Shown piece by piece: positions 35,118 to 43,872 of a stretch of 64,000 nucleotides of DNA. The position numbers and the translations under genes were made by a program. The stretch is from Janthinobacterium sp. LM6 (lineage in GTDB: Bacteria > Pseudomonadota > Gammaproteobacteria > Burkholderiales > Burkholderiaceae_D). The notes beneath the pieces were generated by a model. That model was not told the origin of the DNA. It searched no databases and was given only the letters and a program-made list of their open reading frames with translations. Within the stretch, counting starts at the first letter, position 1; each line of letters begins with the position of its first letter. The stretch is taken from NCBI RefSeq assembly GCF_002002885.1, contig NZ_CP019510.1:496001-560000 (forward strand), read 5' to 3'.

Positions 35118-36671
35118 ATGATGAAGACGCAAGCGCATCACACTGCCGCGCCAGCTCCCTTGCTGGAGTTGCGCGGCATCAGCAAGTCCTTTCCCGGCGT
35201 CAAAGCCCTCAGCGATGTTGCCCTGCGCCTGTATCCGGGTGAAGTGCACACTTTGATGGGGCAAAACGGCGCGGGAAAGTCGACCCTGATCAAGGTGCTG
35301 ACGGGCGTCTACACGCCCGACAGCGGCCAAATTTTACTCGATGGCAAACCCATCGCTCCGGCGTCCACCTCGGACGCGCAGGCACTCGGCATCAGCACCG
35401 TGTACCAGGAAGTCAATCTGTGCCCGAACCTGTCGGTGGCGGAAAACATTTTTATCGGCCGCTACCCGCGTCGCTTTGGCGGCTGCTTTGGCCCGATCGA
35501 CTGGCGTTCCATGCAGCAACAGGCGCGTGCCTTGCTGCAGCAATTACAGATCGATATCGATGTCACGGCGCAACTGTCCAGCTTTCCGCTGGCCATCCAG
35601 CAAATGGTGGCCATCTCGCGCGCGCTGAACATTTCAGCCCGCGTGCTGATCCTCGACGAACCCACGTCCAGCCTGGACGAGGCGGAAGTCAATCTGCTGT
35701 TCTCCGTGCTGCGCCGCCTGCGCGAGCAAGGCATGGCGATCCTGTTCGTGACCCACTTCCTGGACCAGACCTACGCCATTTCCGACCGCATCACCGTCAT
35801 GCGCAACGGCGAGCGCGAAGGAGAGTATGCGTGCAGCGAGCTGTCGCGCCTGGCGCTGGTGAACAAGATGATCGGCGTGGCGGCCGACACGCAGGCGCAA
35901 GAGCTTGATCTGGCGCAAGAAGCGGGCGCGGCCAGTTTCGGTCCCGCCGTGCTGGAAGCCACCGGACTGGGCCGCAAGGGCGCCTTGCTGCCCATGGATT
36001 TCCACATCCGCCAGGGCGAATTGCTGGGCCTGGCCGGTTTGCTCGGTTCGGGCCGCACGGAACTGGCGCGCTTGCTGTTCGGCGCCGACAAGGCCGACTC
36101 GGGCACGATCACCATGCAGGGCCAGCCGCGCCACTTCAATGTGCCGCGCGACGCGATTGCCCGCGACATCGGCTTTTGCTCGGAAGACCGCAAGCACGAG
36201 GGCGCGATCCTGTCGCTGTCCGTGCGCGAAAACATCATATTGGCCTTGCAAGCCCGCACGGGCTTGCTGCGCGCCATCCCGTTCAAACGCCAGCAGGCGC
36301 TGGCCGATGAATACGTGAAAGCGCTGGGCATCAAGACGGCCAGCATCGAAACCCCGATCGGCAGCCTGTCGGGCGGGAATCAACAGAAGGCCTTGCTGGC
36401 GCGCTGGCTGGTGACGTCGCCGGCCATGCTGATTTTAGACGAACCGACGCGCGGCATCGACGTGCGCGCCAAGCAGGAAATCATGAGCTATGTAAGCAAG
36501 CTGTGCCGCAAGGGCATGGCGATTCTGTTCATCTCGTCCGAATTGCCGGAAGTGCTGCGCTGCAGCGACCGCATCGTCGTCATGCGCGACCGCAAGGCCT
36601 GCGGCGACTATGCGCGTGGCGAGCTGGACGATTGTTCCGTGCTGCAAGTGATTGCCGGAGATGCCACATGA
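35118..36671 (+). CDS. ytfR: Sugar ABC transporter ATPase, YtfR-like
   Basis: 517 residues with two fused nucleotide-binding domains, typical of the CUT2 class. First domain: Walker [11 protein letters not shown] and Walker B ILDEPTSSLD. The second has a degenerate Walker A (GLLGSGRTEL), signature LSGGNQQK and Walker B LILDEPTRGID. It powers import of the sugar captured by the upstream binding protein. It starts 9 nt after ytfQ and its stop overlaps the permease start (ATGA). Confidence 0.93.
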   Translation: MMKTQAHHTAAPAPLLELRGISKSFPGVKALSDVALRLYPGEVHTLMGQNGAGKSTLIKVLTGVYTPDSGQILLDGKPIAPASTSDAQALGISTVYQEVNLCPNLSVAENIFIGRYPRRFGGCFGPIDWRSMQQQARALLQQLQIDIDVTAQLSSFPLAIQQMVAISRALNISARVLILDEPTSSLDEAEVNLLFSVLRRLREQGMAILFVTHFLDQTYAISDRITVMRNGEREGEYACSELSRLALVNKMIGVAADTQAQELDLAQEAGAASFGPAVLEATGLGRKGALLPMDFHIRQGELLGLAGLLGSGRTELARLLFGADKADSGTITMQGQPRHFNVPRDAIARDIGFCSEDRKHEGAILSLSVRENIILALQARTGLLRAIPFKRQQALADEYVKALGIKTASIETPIGSLSGGNQQKALLARWLVTSPAMLILDEPTRGIDVRAKQEIMSYVSKLCRKGMAILFISSELPEVLRCSDRIVVMRDRKACGDYARGELDDCSVLQVIAGDAT

Positions 36672-37750
36672 GTTTATCCACGCCATCGAGCGCGCCGCTG
36701 GCGCGTCCGGCTTCCACTATGGGTACGTCCGCCTTGCATACCGTTCTGCACCATCCTTTGAGCCGGCCGCTGGCCGCGCTGTGCTTGCTGCTGCTGGTCG
36801 ATTTCTTCGCCATTCCCGGCTTTTTCCACTTGGAAATCCGTGACGGCCATTTGTACGGCAGCGTGATCGACATCGTCAACCGCGCCGCGCCGCTGATGCT
36901 GGCGGCGCTGGGCATGACCCTGGTGATCGCCACGCGCGGCATCGATATTTCCGTGGGCGCCGTCGTGGCCCTGTCCGGCACCGTGGCCGCCATGCTGATC
37001 GGCGGCACCATGGTGATGGACAACGGTGTGCCGACCTACGTGAGCAACATTCCCATGGGCTGGGCCCTGGCTGCGGCCCTGGGCGCGGCCCTGCTGTGCG
37101 GCGCCTGGAATGGCGTGCTGGTGGCCGGTCTCGGCTTGCAGCCCATCGTCGCCACCCTGATCCTGATGGTGGCGGGCCGCGGCCTGGCGCAATTGCTGAC
37201 GGATGGGCAGATCGTTACGGTCTATTATCAGCCGTTCTTCTTCATCGGCAGCGGCTATCTGTTCGGCTTGCCGTTCTCGCTGTTCCTCGTCGCGGCGGTC
37301 TTCCTCATCACGGCCTTGCTGATGCGCAAGACGGCCCTGGGCCTGTTCATCCAGGCCGTCGGCATCAACCCCGTGGCCGCGCGCCTGGCCGGCATCCGGA
37401 CGGCCACCCTGATCTTTTTCGTCTACGTCTTTTGCGCCGCCTGCGCCGGCTTGTCGGGGCTGATGATCAGCTCGAACATCAAGAGCGCCGACGCGAACAA
37501 TGCGGGCCTGATGCTGGAACTCGACGCCATCCTGGCCGTGACCCTGGGCGGCACCTCGCTGGCTGGCGGCAAGTTCAGCTTGGTCGGCAGCATGATCGGC
37601 GCGCTCATCATCCAGACCCTGACGTACACCATTTATTCGCTCGGCGTGCCGCCCGAGGTGAACATGGTCGTCAAGTCGGTCGTCGTCTTCCTCGTCTGCC
37701 TGTCGCAATCGTCGGAATTCAAGCAATTGCTGCATCGGAGAAAAGCATGA
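36668..37750 (+). CDS. ytfT: Sugar ABC transporter permease, YtfT-like
   Basis: 360 residues with 8-10 membrane segments and the CUT2 permease signature (ATRGIDISVGAVVALSG near residue 95, and later LGGTSLAGGKFSLVGSMIGA). ATG 36668 overlaps the ATPase stop, and its own TGA overlaps the next ATG. With YjfF it forms a heterodimeric channel. The 40-residue N-terminal cytoplasmic stretch is Ser/Pro-rich. Confidence 0.92.
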   Translation: MSLSTPSSAPLARPASTMGTSALHTVLHHPLSRPLAALCLLLLVDFFAIPGFFHLEIRDGHLYGSVIDIVNRAAPLMLAALGMTLVIATRGIDISVGAVVALSGTVAAMLIGGTMVMDNGVPTYVSNIPMGWALAAALGAALLCGAWNGVLVAGLGLQPIVATLILMVAGRGLAQLLTDGQIVTVYYQPFFFIGSGYLFGLPFSLFLVAAVFLITALLMRKTALGLFIQAVGINPVAARLAGIRTATLIFFVYVFCAACAGLSGLMISSNIKSADANNAGLMLELDAILAVTLGGTSLAGGKFSLVGSMIGALIIQTLTYTIYSLGVPPEVNMVVKSVVVFLVCLSQSSEFKQLLHRRKA

Positions 37751-38721
37751 AGGGTTTGCTGCACACCCCGTATTTCACTTCGCTCGTCACGGTCCTGCTG
37801 CTGGTGGTGATGCTGGGCCTGGGCGGCGCCGCCTATCCGGGCTTGCTGTCGACGCAAGTGATTTTTAACCTGTTGATCGATAACGCCTTTTTGCTGGTGA
37901 TCGCCGTCGGCATGACTTTCGTCATCGTTTCCGGCGGCATCGATCTGTCCGTCGGTTCCGTGCTGGCCCTGTCGACCATGATCGCCGCCTGGCTGCTCAA
38001 CGTGGCGCACTGGCCGCCGCTGCTGGTGATCGTCACCGTGCTGGCGCTGGGCACCGTATTCGGCGCCAGCATGGGCGCGCTGATCCATTACTTCAAATTG
38101 CAGCCCTTCATCGTCACCCTGGCCGGCATGTTTCTGGCGCGGGGCCTGTGCTATTTGATCAGCATCAATTCCATCACCATCGATGACCCCCTGTTCGTGG
38201 CCATGTCGCAGACGCAATTGGGCTTCCTGGGCGGCTTCGTCTCGCCCGGCGTCGTCATCGCCGTGCTGACCTTGCTGCTGGCCATCTGGCTGGCGCACGC
38301 GACGCCATTCGGCCGCGCCGTGTATGCGATCGGCGGCAATGAACAGTCGGCCCTGATGATGGGGCTGCCTGTCGGCCGCACCAAGGTTTTCATTTACGCC
38401 TTCAGCGGCTTTTGCGCCTCGCTGGGCGGCGTGCTGTTTTCGTTCTACATGCTGTCCGGCTATGGCTTGCATGCGCAAGGCACGGAACTGGACGCGATTG
38501 CCGCCGTCGTCATCGGCGGCACCCTGCTCAGCGGCGGCTACGGCTACGTGGCGGGCGCGCTGTCGGGCGTGCTGGTGCTGGGCACCATCCAGACCCTGAT
38601 CGCCTTCGACGGCACGCTCAGCTCGTGGTGGACCAAGATCGTCATCGGCGGCTTGCTGTTCGTCTTTTGCGTCGTGCAAAGACTGATGGCCATGGGCCAG
38701 AAAAATACCAACGGGAGTTAA
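37747..38721 (+). CDS. yjfF: Sugar ABC transporter permease, YjfF-like
   Basis: 324 residues, polytopic, with the paired permease signature [16 protein letters not shown] and GGTLLSGGYGYVAGALSGV. It completes the four-subunit YtfQRT-YjfF-type importer. ATG 37747 sits in an ATGA overlap. The GH43 gene begins 3 nt after its stop, so the hydrolase belongs to the transport operon. Confidence 0.92.
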   Translation: MKGLLHTPYFTSLVTVLLLVVMLGLGGAAYPGLLSTQVIFNLLIDNAFLLVIAVGMTFVIVSGGIDLSVGSVLALSTMIAAWLLNVAHWPPLLVIVTVLALGTVFGASMGALIHYFKLQPFIVTLAGMFLARGLCYLISINSITIDDPLFVAMSQTQLGFLGGFVSPGVVIAVLTLLLAIWLAHATPFGRAVYAIGGNEQSALMMGLPVGRTKVFIYAFSGFCASLGGVLFSFYMLSGYGLHAQGTELDAIAAVVIGGTLLSGGYGYVAGALSGVLVLGTIQTLIAFDGTLSSWWTKIVIGGLLFVFCVVQRLMAMGQKNTNGS

Positions 38722-38724
38722 TTG

Positions 38725-39696
38725 ATGTTGAAGCAACACACACGTGCCGCCATCGGCATGGCGGCGGCGCTCGCCTGCGCCCCATTCGGCGCGCAGGCGG
38801 CCAACCCCATCGTCAAGGATATCTATACGGGCGACCCGGCCGCGCTGGTCGACAATGGCAGGGTGTATCTGTACGTCGGCCACGATGAGGCGAGCGCCAC
38901 GGACACGGATTACCGGATGAACGAGTGGCGCGTGTATTCTTCGTGCGACATGGCGAACTGGACGGATCACGGCTCGCCCGTGCGCTTTTCCACGTTTGCC
39001 TGGGCCGGCAAGGATGCCTGGGCCGGCGACATCGTCAAGCGCGGCAGCAAATATTATTTTTACTCGACCGTCGACCACAAGACCATCCCGGGAAAAGCCA
39101 TCGGCGTGGCCGTGTCCGACAGCCCGACGGGCCCCTTCGTCGACGCGCGCGGCAGCGCCCTGATCACGAACGACATGACGAAGCAGACGGCGATCCCGTG
39201 GGACGACATCGACCCGGCCGTCTTCATCGACACGGATGGTCAAGCCTACCTTTACTGGGGCAACACGGTCTTGAAGTACGCCAAGCTGAAAGCGAATATG
39301 ACGGAGCTCGACGGCCCGATCTTGACCTTCGGCATGGATGCGTTCACGGAAGCGGCGTATATGCACAAGCATGCGGGCACGTATTATTTGTCGTACTCGC
39401 GCAACTTCCCCGAGGAAACGGCGTACTCGACGGGGCCGACGCCCACGGGGCCATGGCATTTCCGCGGCACCATCATGGACAAGAATGCCGTCGTGAAAAC
39501 CATTCACCAGGCCATCATCGAATTCAACGGCAAGTCGTATATCTTCTATCACAACGACAAATTGCCCGGCGGCGGAGAGTACCGGCGTTCCGTGGCCGTG
39601 GAAGAGCTGAAATACAAGCCGGACGGCACCATCGAATTCATCCCGCAAACGGCCGGCCCGGCAGCCAATCCCAGCGCCGCCTGCAAGGCATCCTGA
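38725..39696 (+). CDS. GH43 family hydrolase, exported, last gene of the transport operon
   Basis: 323 residues from ATG 38725 (GGGAG upstream; an in-frame TTG at 38722 is the alternative). A signal peptide ends near APFGAQA/A. Candidate triad: Asp in YTGDPAALV, Asp in DDIDPAVFID and Glu in FTEAAYMHKH. The pattern GHDEAS...WRVYSSCDM is typical of GH43 arabinofuranosidase/xylosidase subfamilies acting on arabinoxylan side chains. Coupling to the importer suggests it releases the transported monosaccharide in the periplasm. Confidence 0.87.
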   Translation: MLKQHTRAAIGMAAALACAPFGAQAANPIVKDIYTGDPAALVDNGRVYLYVGHDEASATDTDYRMNEWRVYSSCDMANWTDHGSPVRFSTFAWAGKDAWAGDIVKRGSKYYFYSTVDHKTIPGKAIGVAVSDSPTGPFVDARGSALITNDMTKQTAIPWDDIDPAVFIDTDGQAYLYWGNTVLKYAKLKANMTELDGPILTFGMDAFTEAAYMHKHAGTYYLSYSRNFPEETAYSTGPTPTGPWHFRGTIMDKNAVVKTIHQAIIEFNGKSYIFYHNDKLPGGGEYRRSVAVEELKYKPDGTIEFIPQTAGPAANPSAACKAS

Positions 39697-39730
39697 TCGC
39701 TGCTTGACGACGCTCAAAAAGGAGACAAAC

Positions 39731-39770
39731 CGATATCTGGAATATCGATATTGAGTTAAAACTGATATCG
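39731..39770 (+). promoter_or_regulatory. Half-sites of the A/B/C operator upstream of the LysR gene
   Basis: CGATATC (39731-39737), CGATATT (39746-39752) and GATATCG (39764-39770) lie within 60 nt of ATG 39790. The last two form the same inverted pair as promoters A-C but with an 11-nt instead of a 6-nt gap. This suggests autoregulation with a different geometry. A TGATATGAT stretch at 39775-39783 could be the -10. Confidence 0.55.
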
Positions 39771-39789
39771 ATCATGATATGATTTATTC

Positions 39790-40731
39790 ATGGATACCCT
39801 CAACCCCAACTGGTTCTTGCGAGCCCGCCTGAAGACGCGGCAATTGCTGCTGTTGATCGCCCTTGACGAGCAGCGCAACATCCACCGCGCGGCGGAAGAA
39901 TTGCACATGACGCAGCCGGCCGCGTCCAAGCAAATCAAGGACCTGGAAGAGATGCTGGACGTGCGCCTGTTCGACAGGTTGCCGCGCGGCATGGAGCCGA
40001 CCATCTACGGCGAAACGATGATACGCCACGCGCGCATGGCGTTAACTAGCCTGTCGCTGGCGCATGACGACATCGTGGCCCTGAAGTCGGGCCTGACGGG
40101 CCAGGTGGAAGTGGGCGTCATCATGACGCCGGCCATGGCCTTGCTGCCGCGCGCGATTGCCCGCATCAAGCAGCAGGCGCCCTTGATGCGCATCGGCGTG
40201 CACCTGGAGCACAGCAATACCCTGATGGACATGCTGCAGCATGGCACCCTGGACTTCATGATCGGGCGCATCCTGGAAAAGGAAAGCAGCGCCGGCCTGA
40301 TCTACGAGGAATTGACGGAAGAGCCGGCCAGCGCCGTGGCGCGCAATGGTCATCCGCTGCTGTCGCGCAAGAATTTGCAGTTAAAAGATTTGGCGGGCCA
40401 GCCGTGGATCCTGCCGCCGCAAGGCAGCATCCTGCGCCACCGTTTCGACATGATGTTCCGCCGCGCCAGCCTGGAGCCGCCCGTGGACGTGGTCGACACG
40501 ACGGCCTTGCTGCTGATCACGTCATTGCTGCAGCAGACGGATTCGCTGCACGTGATGCCGACGGAAGTGGCGCATTACTATGAATCGCTGAACGTGCTGA
40601 GCATTTTACCGATTGAGCTGCCGTGCAAGATGGATGCCTTCGGCATCATCCGCCAGCAGGATCATCTGTTGTCGCCGGGGGCGGATATGCTGTTGAAAGC
40701 TGTACGCGCCACAGCTGCGGACATGTATTGA
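39790..40731 (+). CDS. LysR-family regulator, GbpR/GguR-like
   Basis: 313 residues. The N-terminal winged HTH is RQLLLLIALDEQRNIHRAAE followed by LHMTQPAASKQIKDLEEML. The start NPNWFLRARLKTRQL is typical of GbpR-type proteins that control galactose/arabinose-binding-protein genes in Rhizobiales and Burkholderiales. An effector domain follows (LTGQVEVGVIMTPAMALLPR). It most likely activates promoters A, B and C in response to L-arabinose or a pathway intermediate. Its own upstream region contains the same half-sites. Binding to these sites is inferred, not shown. Confidence 0.85.
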   Translation: MDTLNPNWFLRARLKTRQLLLLIALDEQRNIHRAAEELHMTQPAASKQIKDLEEMLDVRLFDRLPRGMEPTIYGETMIRHARMALTSLSLAHDDIVALKSGLTGQVEVGVIMTPAMALLPRAIARIKQQAPLMRIGVHLEHSNTLMDMLQHGTLDFMIGRILEKESSAGLIYEELTEEPASAVARNGHPLLSRKNLQLKDLAGQPWILPPQGSILRHRFDMMFRRASLEPPVDVVDTTALLLITSLLQQTDSLHVMPTEVAHYYESLNVLSILPIELPCKMDAFGIIRQQDHLLSPGADMLLKAVRATAADMY

Positions 40732-40753
40732 TTGATCCGAAGGCTGAAGAGCT

Positions 40754-40780
40754 GGGGTCAGACCCGTCGGGTCTGACCCC
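40754..40780. terminator. 12-bp perfect hairpin between convergent genes
   Basis: GGGGTCAGACCC (40754-40765), loop GTC, GGGTCTGACCCC (40769-40780). It lies between the convergent LysR gene and the leftward TPR gene, the right place for a bidirectional terminator, although there is no U-run. It is closely related to the hairpin at 42155-42181, with one internal base pair changed in both arms, so both belong to one repeat family. Confidence 0.55.
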
Positions 40781-40818
40781 GGATTTACGCTGCGTCATCT
40801 TGCACTTGCCCGGCATGC

Positions 40819-42084
40819 TCAATCCGGCACTTCAAAGAAAAACAGCTGCACCAGCCGGCCATTCTCCGGCGTGTCGCCAAACACATTGCTGATCGAGTGA
40901 AAGTAGTGGCCCTTGTAGACGATCAGGCGGTTGTGGCGCATCGGCACTTCCAGCAGGGCTTGCCAACTGTCGCGCTGTTCCTGTAAGTCGTTGAATTTCT
41001 GTACTTTACTGTTCGGCAGCCAGCGTTTCTGGAAATCCTTGAAGCTGGCGTAGCCGCCCGCCTTGACGTCCGTCTCGGGCAGTCTCCGGTACCAGCCGCT
41101 GGGCTGGTGGCGCCAGAAGGTGGTGCCGCCCTGGCACTGCTCGGGCGGGTTCAGATACAGCACGCCCGCATAGAAATTGAAATTGTTGCCCGTCTCATTG
41201 TCCACGTGGATATCCGTGCGCGCCATGGCGTCCGCATAGCTGAGGCGATACGAACCGTTGTCGGGCGAAATGAAACGGATGGGGCGGCCCAGCGCCGTGG
41301 CGATGCGTTCCATGATGGCTTGACTGGGCTGGCCCGCCGTCTGGCAGCCCGGATAGTTCTGTCCCGCATAGCGTTGCTGCTCGAACGGCAACGCCAGCGC
41401 CTGGGCGCGCCAGGCGGCGGGGTCGGGCAGGAAATCGTCGAGGATGTGCAAGTCCGTTTCGCGGATAAAATCGTGCAGGGTGTCCGCGACATTGAGCGGC
41501 GTCAATGTTTCTGCCTGTTCCGCTTGCGGACTGGCAAAGCCGATGCGGCACGTTTGCGCCAGCGCCGGATGCAGCGCCAGGCCTTGCGCGTAGCGGGCCA
41601 GCGCCAGTTCCCGCTGTCCCGTGCGGTAATACAGCTCGGCCAGGCCCTGCAGGGTTTGCCAGCGCTGCGGACGCAGGGCGTGGGCCCGTTCCAGTTCGGC
41701 GATGGTGTCCATCAGACGCTGTTTTCCCATCAGCAATTCCGCATGGCTGATGGCGAAATCGTGCTCGTGCGGCGCCAGCCGCGCCGCCGTGGCGTAGCTG
41801 GCCAGCGCCGCTTCGCTGTCCGTGCCGCGCAGCACGTTGCCCAGGTTGTAGTGGAACAGGGCATTGTCGGGCTGTTGCTTAAGCGATAATTTCAGCAAGC
41901 CCAGGCCGATGGCGCCCTGGCCCAGTTCCAGCATGGCCAGGCCCTGGAAATGCTGGGCTTCGGCCAGGGCCGGGTCTTGCTTGTACGCGGCCTGGTAGGC
42001 ATTGATCGCTTCGATCAGCTTGCCCGCCTGCTGCAGCCGTTGCCCGTTTGCCAGATGTTGTTCCGCCAGTGTCTGTTCGCCCAT
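40819..42084 (-). CDS. TPR protein with a 2-oxoglutarate-oxygenase-like (DUF6445-type) domain
   Basis: 421 residues. Residues about 1-200 are tetratricopeptide repeats (LAEAQHFQGLAMLELGQGA, ALFHYNLGNVLRGTDSEAAL, RWQTLQGLAELYYRTGQREL). The C-terminal half has an oxygenase-like pattern: DIHVDNETGNNFNFYAG with H-x-D, QGGTTFWRHQPSG, and a distal NRLIVYKGHYFHSISN with a His and a basic residue. This fits DUF6445-type proteins related to 2-oxoglutarate/Fe(II) dioxygenases. The substrate is unknown; a TPR-bound protein or glycan is possible. It stands alone, convergent with the LysR gene. Confidence 0.75.
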   Translation of the reverse strand: MGEQTLAEQHLANGQRLQQAGKLIEAINAYQAAYKQDPALAEAQHFQGLAMLELGQGAIGLGLLKLSLKQQPDNALFHYNLGNVLRGTDSEAALASYATAARLAPHEHDFAISHAELLMGKQRLMDTIAELERAHALRPQRWQTLQGLAELYYRTGQRELALARYAQGLALHPALAQTCRIGFASPQAEQAETLTPLNVADTLHDFIRETDLHILDDFLPDPAAWRAQALALPFEQQRYAGQNYPGCQTAGQPSQAIMERIATALGRPIRFISPDNGSYRLSYADAMARTDIHVDNETGNNFNFYAGVLYLNPPEQCQGGTTFWRHQPSGWYRRLPETDVKAGGYASFKDFQKRWLPNSKVQKFNDLQEQRDSWQALLEVPMRHNRLIVYKGHYFHSISNVFGDTPENGRLVQLFFFEVPD

Positions 42085-42154
42085 GTCTCACTCTCGATGT
42101 TGTTGGCGAATAGTGTAACTGCAAGTGGCGAGGTCGTGAACCCAAACGAAGGCT

Positions 42155-42181
42155 GGGGTCGGACCCTGAGGGTCCGACCCC
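42155..42181. repeat. 12-bp perfect hairpin, REP-like
   Basis: GGGGTCGGACCC (42155-42166), loop TGA, GGGTCCGACCCC (42170-42181). It lies downstream of the leftward lipoprotein gene (ends 42199) and upstream of the TPR gene, so it may end the caspase cluster transcript. It shares GGGGTC...GACCCC with the elements at 23383, 40754 and 55955. Confidence 0.6.
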
Positions 42182-42198
42182 GGTACCTGCCCTTGGGT

Positions 42199-42930
42199 TT
42201 ACAGCGCTTGCTGCACAGGAATTTCCTGCCCGTTCAGCTTGATCGCCACCTTGACGATCTGCGCCTTGACCTGGTTGCTGGCCATGTCCGCTTCCTGGGC
42301 ATACGCGTACACGACGATGGCGAAGTCCTTGTAGCCGCTGCGCGCCGCCTCGATCTTGCGCGCCGCCTCCTGGTCCACCTTCAGCAAGGAATAACCGTCG
42401 CCATTCGTGAACGCCAGCTTGTAGTCGCCGTTGTCGTACATGTAGTAATACGTACCCGCATCGGCGAACTTGGCGGGGAAGGCGGCCTTGTCCATGGCGT
42501 ACGGCGACAGCGCGCCCTGGCCATTGATCTGGTAGCGCAGGTAGCGCCGGGTTTTCGCTTCGTTGACCTTGGCGTCGATCTGCGGTTTCAGGGCGTCGAG
42601 CACTTCCTGCTTGCGGAAGGCGTCGTTGCTGCCCGCATATTCGCGCGAGATGCGCTGCGCCACGGCCGCGTAGTCGGGCGGCACGCCGGACAGGGCGATG
42701 TAGCTGTACATCAACTGGTTGCCGCTGGTGATGTCGACATAGCTGGCGCCTGGGGTGGCCGGGTCCGCTTGCGGCAGGCTGGCGGCGGCCGCTTTTACCT
42801 GCGCCTTGGCGGCCAGGTCCGCGACATTCGCGGCGACAGGGGCAGAGGCGGCTGGTGTGGCGTTATCCGTCTTGCCGCAGGCGGACAGGATCACGGCGAT
42901 GGCGAGCAGGGCGGGGAAAGTGCGGTTCAT
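42199..42930 (-). CDS. Lipoprotein of unknown function
   Basis: 243 residues from the leftward ATG at 42930 (AAGGAAAT before it). The signal LLAIAVILSACGKTD has a lipobox ending in Cys, so the mature protein is lipid-anchored. An Ala-rich spacer precedes a soluble domain (residues about 70-243: DITSGNQLMYSYIALSGVPP, TYYYMYDNGDYKLAFTNGDG). The function is not recognised. It is the last of three leftward genes after the membrane protein and the caspase. The same frame is open far upstream, but that part is the shadow of the membrane-protein gene. Confidence 0.8.
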   Translation of the reverse strand: MNRTFPALLAIAVILSACGKTDNATPAASAPVAANVADLAAKAQVKAAAASLPQADPATPGASYVDITSGNQLMYSYIALSGVPPDYAAVAQRISREYAGSNDAFRKQEVLDALKPQIDAKVNEAKTRRYLRYQINGQGALSPYAMDKAAFPAKFADAGTYYYMYDNGDYKLAFTNGDGYSLLKVDQEAARKIEAARSGYKDFAIVVYAYAQEADMASNQVKAQIVKVAIKLNGQEIPVQQAL

Positions 42931-42965
42931 GGTATTTCCTTCAGTATGGGTGTGTAAGAGGTGAC

Positions 42966-43787
42966 TTAGCCGACAGTTTTGCGTTTGTATTCGCCATAAC
43001 CGTAGGCGGCCAGGACAATGCTGGCGGCCAGCACCAGGTAAAAGCCGATGCCGAACGACAGCCCCTGCCACACCTGCCCCAGCATTTCGCTGGCCATCTG
43101 TTCTGCCATGCGGGCCGCGCGGCTGCCCATGATGCCGCCCATGGCGTTGCCCGCGTCGCTGACGGCGCCCTTGATCTTGATGAACAGCAAGCTGCTGTGG
43201 AGGACGATGAACAGCAGCGGTGCGCACTTGCCCAGCGCCGCTTTCGGGTGGCTGCTGGCCATGGTGGCGCAGCAGGCGGCAATGGCCAGCAGGAAGAAGA
43301 ATTGCGCCGAGGTAAAACCACCGCCGCCATCGCGGGCAAAGCTTTCCAGGCTGTCGGCGGACAGGCCCAGCAGCTGCCAATAGGTGCGCGAGACGGAAGC
43401 GAACAAACGGATGCCGATGGTGTTGAAAATGAAGGCGCCGGCGATCAGCACGCCCAGGCTGGCCAGCACCTTGACGCCCAGGGCGGACACGGCCCGGCCC
43501 CACAGTTGCTGGCCCTTGTCGCGCGCCAGTTTCGCCGCGCCGGCCATCTCTTCCTGCGCCAGTTGCTGCGTCGCCACGGCGCTGACCGTGTCGAGGCCGC
43601 CTGACTCGTTAAAACGCACGTCGACGACGGCATTGATGGCGGGCGCCACGTCGGAGCGCCAATGCGTGGCCACGTCGAAGGCATGTTGAATGCCGGCCAC
43701 GCTGACGGAACCTTGTCCGCTTGCCTGGTAGGCGAGGATGCGGCCCCGTTGGCCGGTGGTGATTGCTGCTGGGCTGGATGCTTGCAT
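42966..43787 (-). CDS. Membrane protein of unknown function
   Basis: 273 residues. The first 90 form a cytosolic domain (GRILAYQASGQGSVSVAGIQ, FDVATHWRSDVAPAINAVVD) that looks like a small beta barrel. Three or four membrane segments follow (LASLGVLIAGAFIFNTIGI, FFFLLAIAACCATMA, CAPLLFIVLHSSLLFI, FYLVLAASIVLAAYGYG). The family is not recognised with confidence. It lies between the lipoprotein and the caspase gene, all leftward, so the three may form one operon. Confidence 0.75.
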   Translation of the reverse strand: MQASSPAAITTGQRGRILAYQASGQGSVSVAGIQHAFDVATHWRSDVAPAINAVVDVRFNESGGLDTVSAVATQQLAQEEMAGAAKLARDKGQQLWGRAVSALGVKVLASLGVLIAGAFIFNTIGIRLFASVSRTYWQLLGLSADSLESFARDGGGGFTSAQFFFLLAIAACCATMASSHPKAALGKCAPLLFIVLHSSLLFIKIKGAVSDAGNAMGGIMGSRAARMAEQMASEMLGQVWQGLSFGIGFYLVLAASIVLAAYGYGEYKRKTVG

Positions 43788-43872
43788 GGAATTTCCCTGG
43801 TCACTGTCATGCTGTATTGCATGTACCCACGGATAACGGGGGCAGTTCCGGGAAATCCAAAATTATTTCAAA

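Noticed and set aside
37633..39717. A 694-residue minus-strand frame opposite the permease and GH43 genes
   Set aside because: It spans the opposite strand of two well-supported genes and is composed of Gln/His/Arg/Asp repeats without any domain.
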